Source: Tragulus kanchil (taxonomy: Eukaryota; Chordata; Mammalia; Artiodactyla; Tragulidae). Taken from it: DNA of 64,000 nucleotides. The position numbers and the translations under genes are program-made. Shown here piece by piece: positions 22,903 to 34,540 of this stretch. The stretch is taken from positions 93,027,608 to 93,091,607 of the forward strand of contig JAIOJX010000025.1 in NCBI GenBank assembly GCA_022376925.1, given 5' to 3'. Under the pieces are notes generated by a model. The model was not told where the DNA came from, searched no databases, and saw only the letters and a list, made by a program, of their open reading frames with translations. The stretch's first letter is position 1, and every line of letters starts with the position of its first letter.

Positions 22903-23774
22903 ATCACAGATATGGTTCACAAAATTTTGAGGGGGGTGGGGTGGGAATGAGAAGTAGTCCTAATATGCAGAAGAGTCAAGAGTTTTTGTATCAGAGGATG
23001 GAATTTGCCAAAAATGTGTTTTATGAGTGGTATAAAGACAAATACAAATTAGGTTTAATTTTCCCTGTAAAATAAGCAAACAGTTTTACCTTCATTTCTC
23101 TTTCTCAGAGCATTTACTTCAGAAAATCTGTATTTGTAAGTACTTTCTCTCCTCTTTAAAATCCTTTTGAAAACTAGAACAAGACTTCTGCCAACTTTAT
23201 GACCAAGAATGTCTCCTTCAAGGATCTAAAAGACATCTCCTTGAAATGGAAACATAAAAGGAGATTAATGCCCATCTCCTAGTTTCTGTGGCAGGATAGG
23301 AGCCTAACTTCAGTGGGTGCCCAGTTCCAAGTTGTGCAACTATCTCCTGAAATAAAGATATAAGAAGTTATTTTTCTTCTGGTTGAAGCCACTTACTTAG
23401 TAAGCCCAAAGTTTTATTCTGGTGAGCTAAGATAAATACAATTTGATATAGAAACGCAAATAATTTCAGTGCTCAGGTAATCTCTTAAACAACAATTTTA
23501 GCTGACCAGAAGCTATTTTCATTATCACTGTTTTCTGTATTTGAGCCACTAATGTATTGAGAACTGTTGGGTTATTTCAAGGAATACAGCTTAACTATTA
23601 GACAAACCATTATGCTTTGCATATAAAGATGCAGCTCATTTAAAAATGGATGTAGATAATGCTTGGAGTGAAAATACAAATTGACCTATGAGTATCTGAA
23701 TTCATACTAGTGTTTGATTAGGATGTATTTTCTCAGTAAGTGGGTAATAAATATACAACTACTATCATAGAAGT

Positions 23775-23983
23775 GGGCTTTCCTGGTGGCTCAGTGGTGA
23801 TGAATTCATCTGCCAAGGCAGAAGACCTAGGTTCAATCCCTGGGTAAGGAAGATCCCCTGGAAAAGGAAGTAGCAACCTGCTCCACTATTCCTGCCTGGG
23901 AAATCCCATAAACAGAGAAGTCTGGCAGGTTATAACCCAAGGGGCCACAGGAGAACTGAACATGACTTAGAGAATAAAACAAT
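23775..23983 (+). mobile_element. Bov-tA SINE, second copy
   Basis: Same insertion and flanks as 22694-22902, shifted by 1081 bases by duplication 7. Confidence 0.92.
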
Positions 23984-24239
23984 ATCACAGATATGGTTCA
24001 CAAAATTTTGAGGGGGTGGGGGTGGGAATGAGAAGTAGTCCTAATATGCAGAAGAGTCAAGAGTTTTTGTATCAGAGGATGGAATTTGCCAAAAATGTGT
24101 TTTATGAGTGGTATAAAGACAAATACAAATTAGGTTTAATTTTCCCTGTAAAATAAGCAAACAGTTTTACCTTCATTTCTCTTTCTCAGAGCATTTACTT
24201 CAGAAAATCTGTATTTGTAAGTACTTTCTCTCCTCTTTA

Positions 24240-24779
24240 AAATCCTTTTGAAAACTAGAACAAGACTTCTGCCAACTTTATGACCAAGAATGTCTCCTTC
24301 AAGGATCTAAAAGACATCTCCTTGAAATGGAAACATAAAAGGAGATTAATGCCCATCTCCTAGTTTCTGTGGCAGGATAGGAGCCTAACTTCAGTGGGTG
24401 CCCAGTTCCAAGTTGTGCAACTATCTCCTGAAATAAAGATATAAGAAGTTATTTTTCTTCTGGTTGAAGCCACTTACTTAGTACAGATGGTCACCCCAAT
24501 TACCAGATAAACTAAGATGAACTACGTGTGATAAATGGTGCTGTCGAGTACTCTTACCTGAGGATTAATTATTGTTGATCTTGAGCTCATAATGGGCCCT
24601 GACTGCTTAACTCTATAAAAGGGTGATATTTCTTTGTCTTTGCCACCATTTAGTGGGTTGCCTGTGATGTACATCATATTGTTATACTTATATTTAATAA
24701 TAAAATTGTCTTAATACTTTTGTGAGAGGTTTTCTAGGTTGAGAGATCTTTAATAATATTTTCCCAACACTCAAAAAAA
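24240..24779 (+). mobile_element. Probable solo LTR with readable TATA box and poly(A) signal
   Basis: A TATA box 'ctctataaaagg' (TATAAAAG at 24614-24621) is followed 78 bases later by an AATAAA at 24699-24704, then a U5-like segment ending 'ttttcccaaca' at 24779. The spacing fits U3-R-U5 of an ERVL- or gamma-type LTR. The 5' boundary is not clear, and the upstream part is also present in duplication 7 copy 1 (about 23155-23402), which breaks off mid-LTR. No internal retroviral genes adjoin it. Confidence 0.5.
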
Positions 24780-26170
24780 AAATTACTCTAAATATGAGCC
24801 CAGCAGTTACTAGGCCAGGATTTAGATAAGCAACATTAGCAGGTTACATTACACAATTTCTTCCCTCCCTCCCTCGTCTCTGAGGTATCTTAAGCAGATC
24901 TTAATTGTCTAATCACTCTTTAGTATGTACTGGGCAGCTCTGTATTTATCTATAAACTTTTACCTCACTTTTGATTATTGTCAGGCAGTTGAAAACATTT
25001 CCCATGTGATGATTGGTTCACTTCTCCTGAATCTCATCTTTCTTGGTCTTCTCGTTTCTTCAGGTTTATCCCACTGAAAACTCTCTTCAGTCTGAGCATT
25101 CACCCTAAGCAGCTACCCTCCTCTGTTCCTGGTTGTTCCTTCTGATTATCCATTTCTACAGTCTCTTATGGCCATGGGATGGAAATGCTCATTCCCATGT
25201 TTTAGCAGTAGCATTATTTCAAATAACTCTTCCTTTACACCTCTTGCCAAATAAGAATAACTTCCACATTCAAAGAGATGCTACACTCACTTATTAGTGT
25301 TTTTTTTCTATCATGGGAAGTAGAAGGTTCAAGGTATTTCCACTGTGCATTGAGCAATGTTTTTTACCAACAGGTCAGTACTATAGCTCAACTGGCAATT
25401 ATCAGTATGTCAGCTTACACACTCTCTTGAGTTCTGACATCCTGTTCTCAAACTGTCACCAATACTATGATATCCCAGGTTTAAAAATCAGCAGTGCTGA
25501 TAGAAAGATCTTACATGGTACAATTAGCGATGACCCTGTACCTATTTCAAAAATGTGATTCCCAGACAAAAGTAACACCCGAAACATCAACCTGTTTAAT
25601 TAGACTGTTTTGTTAGGCAGTGACTCAATCATGAAGGAAAGAAATAGCATGTGTGCTTTCAGAACTCACTGACTTCTGAGTAACACCACTCTACAGTGAT
25701 TTAAGTGATGCCTAGGGCTGCTTTTGTGCTCAAGAAAAACCTCTTATTTTTGATGGAAGCTCCAGCTGACAGTTTTATCAGAGAATATGGTGTGTCCTTT
25801 TCCTGATATTAGCAGCAATATTAACAGAATTTCCTGATATAAAAATCTTTCATTTTAAAGTTTCACATCTATATCCATGGTTTCCCTTCTATTTTTCCAC
25901 CCTAATTTTAAAAAACCATTAACAAATCACTACAACACTTTTGAACTTTATATCAGCGATTCTTGAAATAGCAACTGTAGCTCCACAGCTCCTCAACATA
26001 CACTCTGGTATGAACAAAGGAAAGCCATCATTTCTGTTTACCTGGAGATTTTTAGTTCAGCTATATATTAGAATGGATGTCCAGCTACCCACCAATTATA
26101 CTACCCAATTAATGGCTGGGTTCACAGAAGCACTTCAAAGTCAACACCAAAAAAAAAAAATGTTGTAAGA
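24780..26170. other. Unique DNA, nothing recognised
   Basis: An A-run follows the LTR. Short frames at 25313-25558 (81 codons) and 25941-26168 (75 codons) have no recognisable domain and are treated as chance. Confidence 0.4.
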
Positions 26171-26174
26171 AATT

Positions 26175-26460
26175 AACTGTTGTAGAGAAATTGGAATTTT
26201 TGTGCACTGTGGGTGGGGATGTAAAATGGGATAGCTATAATGGAAAATTGTATGAAGGTTCCTCAAAAAGTTAAAAACAAAAATTATCATATGATCCAGC
26301 AATCCTACTTCTGATTATCCAGAAGAGTTAAAGAGAGAAGAGAAAAAAATTGGTATTTGCATTCCCATGTTCACTGTGACATTGTTCACAACAATTGAGG
26401 TATATAATATTTGACTCTGTAGATAATCTTTAGAAACAGTCAATATAACATCATTAAAAA
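26175..26460 (+). mobile_element. L1 (L1M type) ORF2-end remnant
   Basis: 'cactgtgggtggggatgtaaaatgg', given here in outline, leads to 'atatgatccagcaatcctac' and 'cattgttcacaacaattga', all in L1 ORF2/3' order on the + strand. Diverged and frame-broken. Confidence 0.65.
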
Positions 26461-26640
26461 TACGAACCAGGTGCAGCGGATACTTCCTCAAGCTACGAGG
26501 ACTCTGCTGAGGCTCTTTGCTGGGTCCTTCCAGTCAAGGAAACTATCTTATCCAAGGTTATACCCATTTCCTGCAGGCAGATTGTGTCTATAGCCAGTTG
26601 AATTGGGGTACAAATGCACTTTGGTCCCTTTGACTCAATT
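26461..26640. other. Unassigned segment between two L1 remnants
   Basis: It does not follow L1 order and has no family that I recognise. It separates an older L1M tail from a younger L1 tail. Confidence 0.35.
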
Positions 26641-27525
26641 GGTATTGAAAGAGACACATGTACCCCATTGTTCATTGCAGCACTCTTTACAATAGCTAGA
26701 ACATGGAAGCAACCTAGATGTCCATCGACAGATGAATGGGTAAAGAAGGTGTGGTACATATATACAATGGATTATTACTCAGCCATAAAAGAAATGCATT
26801 TGGTGGTCCAGTGGGTAAGGACACCGCCTTGCAGTGCAAGGGGCGCCGGTTCGATCCCTGGCCTGGGAAGATCCCACGTGCAGCGGAGCGGCTGGACCGA
26901 TGTGTCCAATTATCGAGCCCGAGCCGGAGCTCTGGAGCACATGCGCCCAGAGCTGGTGCTCTGCGACAACAGAAGCCACCATGATGGGAGGCCCACAAAG
27001 GCCAAAGAACAAAGATGGATGAAAACAGACAAATGAAAGACCAATAGAAGTGGTACGCCTGCTCCCCTCCCTCCCCACTCCATCCCCCAAAATAAATAAA
27101 TAAATAAAATTTAAAAAAAAAAAGAAAAGAAATGCATTTGAGTCAGTTCTAATGAGGTGGATGAATCCAGAACCTATTATACAGAATGAAGTAAACCAGA
27201 CAGAGAAAGATAAATATTGTATACTGACACGTGTATGGAATCCAGAAAGATGGTGCTGATAAGTGAATATGCAGAGCAGCAATGGAGAGGCAGACATGCA
27301 GAACAGTCTTATGGACATTGGGGTGAGGGAGGGGACTATGCTGTGGGACCAGGGAATCTCAAACAGGATCTCTGTGGTAACCTGGAGGGGTGGCATGGGG
27401 AGGGAAATGGGGGTCTTGTGGGGGGACATATATATGCATATGGTAGATTCAGGTTGATGTGTGGCAGTAAACAACAAAACTCTGTAAAAATATATATTAA
27501 AGAAATAAAAATAAGAAAGAAAAAA
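26641..27525 (+). mobile_element. L1 3' end (artiodactyl type), interrupted by a SINE
   Basis: L1 order is clear: 'gttcattgcagcactcttta', 'aacctagatgtccatcgaca', 'tggattattactcagccata', then after the SINE 'gaatgaagtaaaccagacag', 'gtatggaatccagaaagatgg', and a G-rich 3' UTR ending in an A-rich tail near 27525. It is less diverged than the neighbouring L1M remnant. Confidence 0.85.
26787..27140 (+). mobile_element. CHR-2 like SINE with 16-bp target-site duplication
   Basis: A tRNA-derived SINE sits between exact direct repeats 'aaaagaaatgcatttg' at 26787-26802 and 27125-27140. It begins 'gtggtccagtgggtaaggac', carries box B 'ggttcgatccctgg', then a GC-rich body ('gagctctggagcacatgcgc'), and ends in (AAAT)n and poly-A. 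The head, tail and target-site duplication are all present, so the insertion into the L1 is complete and fairly young. Long frames on both strands here are by-products of its low stop density. Confidence 0.9.
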
Positions 27526-27982
27526 ATGCTTATGTATTTAGACTGCCTCACTAATATGCAATATTAGTAGCATAGCATAGGAACAATCTGCCAGCTGCCA
27601 TTACTGAAAAAAAATGTTTCTGTTCTATAATGTCAAGATGAAGTACAATTACTAAAATTATAACAGAAATTCAATGGTCTGACCTTAATAACATTTCAGA
27701 TTTATGTTTACATTTGACATTTTTCTATAGCATGCTATCCATCTTGTTGATTTTAAGGTTTGACCATTCAACCTTTAGCCAAAATGTGTATTTGGTACAC
27801 CCCCAGTGAATCTGATAGACTGTTTTTCCTTTGGTAAGATATCAGTTGTATCTATGTTAAAAAAAACTATGTTTTATATTTTTATGTTTAAAAGCTATTT
27901 AATATTCCCTGAAGGTTTTGTTTTAACTCAGAACCTTCAAATACTTTTGAAAAGCACTCTAAAAGTTAATTCTCTTAATTAT
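27526..27982. other. AT-rich DNA, nothing recognised
   Basis: No gene or named repeat seen between the L1 tail and the next SINE. Confidence 0.45.
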
Positions 27983-28185
27983 GGGCTTCCCAGGTGGCTC
28001 AGTGATAAAGAATCTGCCAAAGCAAGGAGATGTGGGTTTGATCCCCAGCTCAGGAAGATTCCCTGGAAGAGGAAATGGTAACCCACTCCAATATTCTTAC
28101 CTGGAAAATTCCATGGACAGAGGAGACTGGTGGACTACATCCCAGGGTACTGCAAAGAGTCAGACATGATTGAGCATGCACACAC
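27983..28185 (+). mobile_element. Bov-tA SINE
   Basis: Starts 'gggcttcccaggtggctcag', has box B 'ggtttgatccccagctcagg' and the family body 'ccactccaatattcttacc', 'ttccatggacagaggagact', ending 'cagacatgattgagcatg'. Close to the family pattern. Confidence 0.93.
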
Positions 28186-28918
28186 TTTCTATTTCTTTTG
28201 GAGTTAGTGTAAGGCTCATAAAATTTCAACAAAAAGCCAACCAGATTTTATTTTATTATTTACAATATATACATTGATTTTAGAGCCTTTGTGGAGTTAT
28301 TTTTGGTTTTGTAACTTTTGCTAAAATAATACATTTCCTACCTTTTGTAGACCTCATGGCTTGTATATAGGTCTATTTGTTCATTTTGTTAATACAGACA
28401 ATAAGTTAAAAATTAAGTTTTGAATGTATGGCTTTACTAATTAAATATTCAATACAAACCAAGTGTGGAAAATGAAAAAGAATGAACTACAGAGTACTTG
28501 TCAGAAAAATGGGATGTTTGCATAACAAGAAAGATTATGCAGTGAGGACTTGTTTGCACGGTGAGCCCTGATTCACTCTTATTTGTAGCAGGTGCACATT
28601 TGGGCAGCAGCTTTCATCCATGTTTGAAGCTGTTATTAAGAACAGCTGGACAAATATTAATACCATTGAATCTCAGGAAAGCAACTGGAAGAGAATGCCT
28701 GATGAAAATAAATAGTACAGAGGCCAAAGAGTATTTGACTAATGTAGAGGCATAAGGAAGATTGCCAGTTTAAACAGGAAAGAGAGAAAGATATGCTTCC
28801 TGACATGGAGAGACTGTGTTTTCCAAAAGGAGGTTATCTTCAAACTGAAAAAAGTGGTTAGTAGTTAAAGCAAGCTGACCCTGAGTGTAACAGTTTTATT
28901 GACTTAAAGGAATTTTAT
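28186..28918. other. Unrecognised AT-rich DNA
   Basis: Only a 64-codon frame at 28561-28755, without support. No repeat family recognised. Confidence 0.4.
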
Positions 28919-31166
28919 TGACATAAGAAAATCACAAGTTCTGACCACAATTTATAGGTGGTTTTCAAAGAAGCTGTTGATACTGAAGGTTGTCAAAATG
29001 ACTTAATTATAGTGTTTGCACCTCACTGTGGCATCAGTGCTCACAAAGAGCATCAAGTGTACAAAAATTTGTTTTTAAACAAAATCTTTGTTTTAGCTAA
29101 TGAGAGAAAGACTATTCCATCTTGCCCTTGTTATAATGCAGATATAACCCATTTTCTGCATAAGTTATATTGGCTCTTCAAAATAATAATTTCTTCTTTG
29201 TACAAGAGAAATTGGAACTTTTAATTTCTTGTTAAAAACCAAACAAATGGAATACTTTCAGTTCTATGTTGTGGTACAATTACACTTTCTTGTAACCATT
29301 TTCTGGTAGTGAGTACTGACTCACAGTTTGTTTTATAGTGGTAATAATTTCTATCAAAGTTTCACCAAAAGTTTCACTGAAAGTTAACCATATTCAGCTA
29401 TATGACCGGCGTATAAACAGGTTAGAGCATTTCTAGCAGCCCAGATGTCAAATATGAGTGTCACCTTCTTGGTAGCACAAATCTAATGATCCCAAAGACC
29501 TCAAAAGGAAAATTCTCCTTCTCTGTACAAGGTATCCATATTGTCAGTGTAGATCGAATTAGAAATTCTAAGAGCATACAGTCCCTAAGATTTTGGTTTG
29601 CCTGTATAAAATACATTTTAGCTTTCATTGGTTCCAGATTTTGCCATGTTCTCCCATATATGTTAGTCATTTTAATTCCTTTACTTTTCAAATACCTGCC
29701 TCTGATTCCATGTTTTTTGAGGTAATGAAGACACATACAGACAGCACAAATACAATTCTCTTAAACAGTGACAGATTGAGGAATGGATGCATAGATTAGA
29801 CAATGCCTATTTCAACAGTACACCTTGGGAGACAGTGGCAAAACCTCCATCAAACTATAACCTACATCAATTTGGACAACCGCCCTGTCTGAAATTATAC
29901 TCATAAAGATTCATTGGTTGGAAGAGCTCAAAGCCCAGAATATCTCCCATGGCAGAGAATAATGCACCAGGAAGAATCCTGCAGTCTCCTGAGTATTCAC
30001 ATGAGCACCCCAAGAGAGAATCAGCACTTGGTACCTTATGTCATCACCAACACAGGAAGAAATCCAAACTTTTTTTTTTGGACATAAGAAAATCACAATT
30101 GATGGAAAATTTACTGAAGGTTGTCAAAATGACTTAATTATAGTGTTTGCACCTCACTGTGGCATCAGTGCTCAAAGAGCATCAAGTGTACAAAAATTTG
30201 TTTTTAAACAAAATCTTTGTTTTAGCTAATGAGAGAAAGACTATTCCATCTTGCCCTTGTTATAATGCAGATATAACCCATTTTCTGCATAAGTTATATT
30301 GGCTCTTCAAAATAATAATTTCTTCTTTGTACAAGAGAAATTGGAACTTTTAATTTCTTGTTAAAAACCAAACAAATGGAATACTTTCAGTTCTATGTTG
30401 TGGTACAATTACACTTTCTTGTAACCATTTTCTGGTAGTGAGTACTGACTCACAGTTTGTTTTATAGTGGTAATAATTTCTATCAAAGTTTCACCAAAAG
30501 TTTCACTGAAAGTTAACCATATTCAGCTATATGACCGGCGTATAAACAGGTTAGAGCATTTCTAGCAGCCCAGATGTCAAATATGAGTGTCACCTTCTTG
30601 GTAGCACAAATCTAATGATCCCAAAGACCTCAAAAGGAAAATTCTCCTTCTCTGTACAAGGTATCCATATTGTCAGTGTAGATCGAATTAGAAATTCTAA
30701 GAGCATACAGTCCCTAAGATTTTGGTTTGCCTGTATAAAATACATTTTAGCTTTCATTGGTTCCAGATTTTGCCATGTTCTCCCATATATGTTAGTCATT
30801 TTAATTCCTTTACTTTTCAAATACCTGCCTCTGATTCCATGTTTTTTGAGGTAATGAAGACACATACAGACAGCACAAATACAATTCTCTTAAACAGTGA
30901 CAGATTGAGGAATGGATGCATAGATTAGACAATGCCTATTTCAACAGTACACCTTGGGAGACAGTGGCAAAACCTCCATCAAACTATAACCTACATCAAT
31001 TTGGACAACCGCCCTGTCTGAAATTATACTCATAAAGATTCATTGGTTGGAAGAGCTCAAAGCCCAGAATATCTCCCATGGCAGAGAATAATGCACCAGG
31101 AAGAATCCTGCAGTCTCCTGAGTATTCACATGAGCACCCCAAGAGAGAATCAGCACTTGGTACCTT
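28919..31166. repeat. Tandem duplication 8 (about 1.06 kb clean core, two copies)
   Basis: The clean core is 28981-30037 against 30112-31166, offset 1131 then 1129. Junction 30038-30111 is error-rich on both sides: its first half echoes, with gaps, the sequence after copy 2 (31167-31215), and 30081-30111 is a shortened version of 28920-28980. The core itself holds no recognised gene or repeat; the short frames on both strands are chance. Confidence 0.95.
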
Positions 31167-32339
31167 TCACTCAGAAGTCATCACCAACACAATTGTCACA
31201 GTCAAAAACAAGACCAACCCCAATTACATAAGAATCATTTGACAGAATCTTCTCTCTTATCTCAATTCTCTGTCCTCAATATACCAGAAGAAAGAGTTTC
31301 AGAAAAGGGAAAAGCCCCTAAATCAGAACTTCTGTTTCCAATTCGAATTTTTTTTTCCCGAAGATATTACCAATGAAGAGAGATGGAAATTCTACAGAGA
31401 ATGGTTGAAGGAAGTGATTTTACAAAAGAAAGATATTAACAACTTTACATCTGTGTGCCATTAAGTTCACACTGTTCATTAATTTGTTTACACATTGTTA
31501 TTGGTAATGCATATTTAAATTAGTGTGTCTAATCCTTTCCTCAGTTAGTAATCAGACATTAAGTCACAGAGGAAATGGGAGTTCTGATGAGGGTAGGGAA
31601 CAGAATAACTGTGAAGTAGAAATGTAGTTTTAGGGGGACTGTCTGATCATGACAACAGAGCTATTAAGTATCAAGCATTTCATAAGCATCTTTTAGCAAT
31701 CTTTAGGAATTTGTCAACTATTATTCTTCCCTACTTGCAAATAAAGTACATCAGAGAAATCAAGTTGATCATCTCAAGTAATGTATCCAGAGTCAGGACT
31801 TGAAGATAGAGGGTTTCACTACAAAGTCCAATCAGCAGTCATTATACATACCTCCAGAGGGGAGAGGGGTAGCAGTAGTTGGTGAGGCAGGGGGTGGGGG
31901 GTAGTGATGGAGGACAAAAAGAGACCAGTAACCCAGAGAAGAAAATATAAAAAAATCAGAAAGGAAAAGCAGGATTATGCTGGATAAAATACTTTCTAAC
32001 TTTATAATTAGCATGAGGATTAACCTGAAATATCTAACCTCACTGTAGTTTATCCATGGAAAACAAAAGTAGTGGCTTAAAAACATCCTAACATTCTTAG
32101 TGCTTTTCCTTTATCAACCTACTCTTGGCTGTATACAAACAGCTGTCTTTCAGCAAGGAAATTCTGATAGCCTTTAGTATTTAGTCACAAAACCTGCTTC
32201 AAGAAAGGCCAGTGTTATAAAAGATCTACAACAATAGTATTATGAATGATTTAAAATAATCAACAGAGGCAGTGGGGTAAAAAAAAGAAAAGACAGTGTT
32301 CTAGTTTCAGATAAACTATTGCCATGTTTGGGAAGACCT
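31167..32339. other. Unrecognised DNA
   Basis: No gene seen. A worn MIR-like section may exist at about 31680-31820 ('cagagtcaggacttgaa'), too weak to call. A G-rich run lies near 31884-31905. Confidence 0.4.
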
Positions 32340-33129
32340 GAGTCAAAAAACAAAATGGAAAATGGAATACTATCCCAAGTCCTTCCTGTCATTTGGGTTC
32401 ATTTCAAGTATTATGTTGCCAAACATGAGACACAGCAGTATTTAAGTATGACCACAAAAATATACCAATCCACATAAATACTGTTGACTTTACAGTGTTA
32501 CCAAGAACTTTAATCTAGTGCTTTCTTTCATTAATGGAAACATGTAAAACTTTTTAAAGTCCTTTTATACAATTTTAAAAACATAATAATATTATTCTTT
32601 CTCCAAGTTCTAACTTCTCCCTGAATATCTAGAGGCAAACAGAATTTACAATTAGAGTAACCTATCGGTGAATTTATCCCATATTTACCAGTCCATTCCA
32701 AAGACTGTGTGTCCTCATTGTGTATGTGTATTTGCATGTTTATACATGTGCACTTGTGCGTATGTGGAAAATTCTACATCAAGAGCAGTATATTCTACTA
32801 TTTACTGAGTTATACAGGTGAATCCAGATGCCATATCAGAAATAACATTTGTTCCTTCAAAATCACACTTTAAAGCCTCTCTATAATCTAATTATGAAAA
32901 CAAGCACTGCTTCTATTAATAAATCTGAGACAAGAAAGGACTGAAAATGAACCTTAAGAAAATCAAGAAATCATGTGATAAACAAAAGGTCCAAATATAG
33001 TTGACACACTCTGTTTAAACTTTTTTTCTATGTAATTAATTATATGGAAGTAATGTGAAGTACTCTCCATGTATCTGCTGCTCACCATCAAACAAATTAT
33101 CCCTTTACCCTGCAAACATAAGGACATGA

Positions 33130-33300
33130 ACAGTAGAGAATCTTGGATGAACCCTGGTTTGAATTATAAGCTCTGTCTGTATCAGTCAAGGGAACTTGGC
33201 CAAGATAATCAACTTTCCTGTGCCTTGATTTCCCCATCTATAAAATGTGGAAAATAAGATCTGTGTCATAGTGCTATATAAATGCACACTGATAGAAAAT
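33130..33300 (-). mobile_element. MIR SINE, old copy
   Basis: Read on the + strand, 'tgccttgatttccccatcta' followed by 'taaaatgtggaaaataag' is the reverse complement of the MIR core and right part, preceded by a section like 'cttggccaagataatc'. The same copy recurs at 34308-34478 through duplication 9. Confidence 0.65.
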
Positions 33301-34307
33301 ATGAATGATGCTTAGCAAAAAATGTGGGACATGTGGGGAGGTGATATTCATAGCTGGCAGGTAAGAGTGCTCGGTACTTAATATACCATGTCCCCCTAGC
33401 CTCATCTGTAGATATTTGATAGCAATGGCATTACCATGAGAAATTAAATAAAACATTTAAAATACATATAATAACTTCACACAATAAATTTATGCTTAAA
33501 CAATGGTTAGTATTAATATGAGTCAAAACAAAATGGAAAATGGAATACTATCCCAAGTCCTTCCTGTCATTTGGGTTCATTTCAAGTATTATGTTGCCAA
33601 ACATGAGACACAGCAGTATTTAAGTATGACCACAAAAATATACCAATCCACATAAATACTGTTGACTTTACAGTGTTACCAAGAACTTTAATCTAGTGCT
33701 TTCTTTCATTAATGGAAACATGTAAAACTTTTTAAAGTCCTTTTATACAATTTTAAAAACATAATAATATTATTCTTTCTCCAAGTTCTAACTTCTCCCT
33801 GAATATCTAGAGGCAAACAGAATTTACAATTAGAGTAACCTATCGGTGAATTTATCCCATATTTACCAGTCCATTCCAAAGACTGTGTGTCCTCATTGTG
33901 TATGTGTATTTGCATGTTTATACATGTGCACTTGTGCGTATGTGGAAAATTCTACATCAAGAGCAGTATATTCTACTATTTACTGAGTTATACAGGTGAA
34001 TCCAGATGCCATATCAGAAATAACATTTGTTCCTTCAAAATCACACTTTAAAGCCTCTCTATAATCTAATTATGAAAACAAGCACTGCTTCTATTAATAA
34101 ATCTGAGACAAGAAAGGACTGAAAATGAACCTTAAGAAAATCAAGAAATCATGTGATAAACAAAAGGTCCAAATATAGTTGACACACTCTGTTTAAACTT
34201 TTTTTCTATGTAATTAATTATATGGAAGTAATGTGAAGTACTCTCCATGTATCTGCTGCTCACCATCAAACAAATTATCCCTTTACCCTGCAAACATAAG
34301 GACATGA

Positions 34308-34478
34308 ACAGTAGAGAATCTTGGATGAACCCTGGTTTGAATTATAAGCTCTGTCTGTATCAGTCAAGGGAACTTGGCCAAGATAATCAACTTTCCTGTG
34401 CCTTGATTTCCCCATCTATAAAATGTGGAAAATAAGATCTGTGTCATAGTGCTATATAAATGCACACTGATAGAAAAT
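34308..34478 (-). mobile_element. MIR SINE, second copy
   Basis: Same insertion as 33130-33300, shifted 1178 bases by duplication 9. Confidence 0.65.
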
Positions 34479-34540
34479 ATGAATGATGCTTAGCAAAAAA
34501 TGTGGGACATGTGGGGAGGTGATATTCATAGCTGGCAGGT

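Larger units (their letters stand above)
22354..24483. repeat. Tandem duplication 7 (about 1.05 kb, two copies)
   Basis: Copy 1 is 22354-23402 and copy 2 is 23434-24483, offset 1080 then 1081. Differences: one extra A at the start of copy 2 and altered G-run lengths (22931-22941 against 24011-24021). The spacer 23403-23433 ends in 'ctaagat', as does the DNA 36 bases after copy 2, so it may be a shortened echo of that flank. Confidence 0.96.

Noticed and set aside
26779..27477. 232-codon minus-strand frame, the longest in the window
   Set aside because: It runs antisense through a CHR-2 like SINE and an L1 3' UTR; low stop density comes from the GC-rich SINE and G-rich L1 tail, not from coding selection.
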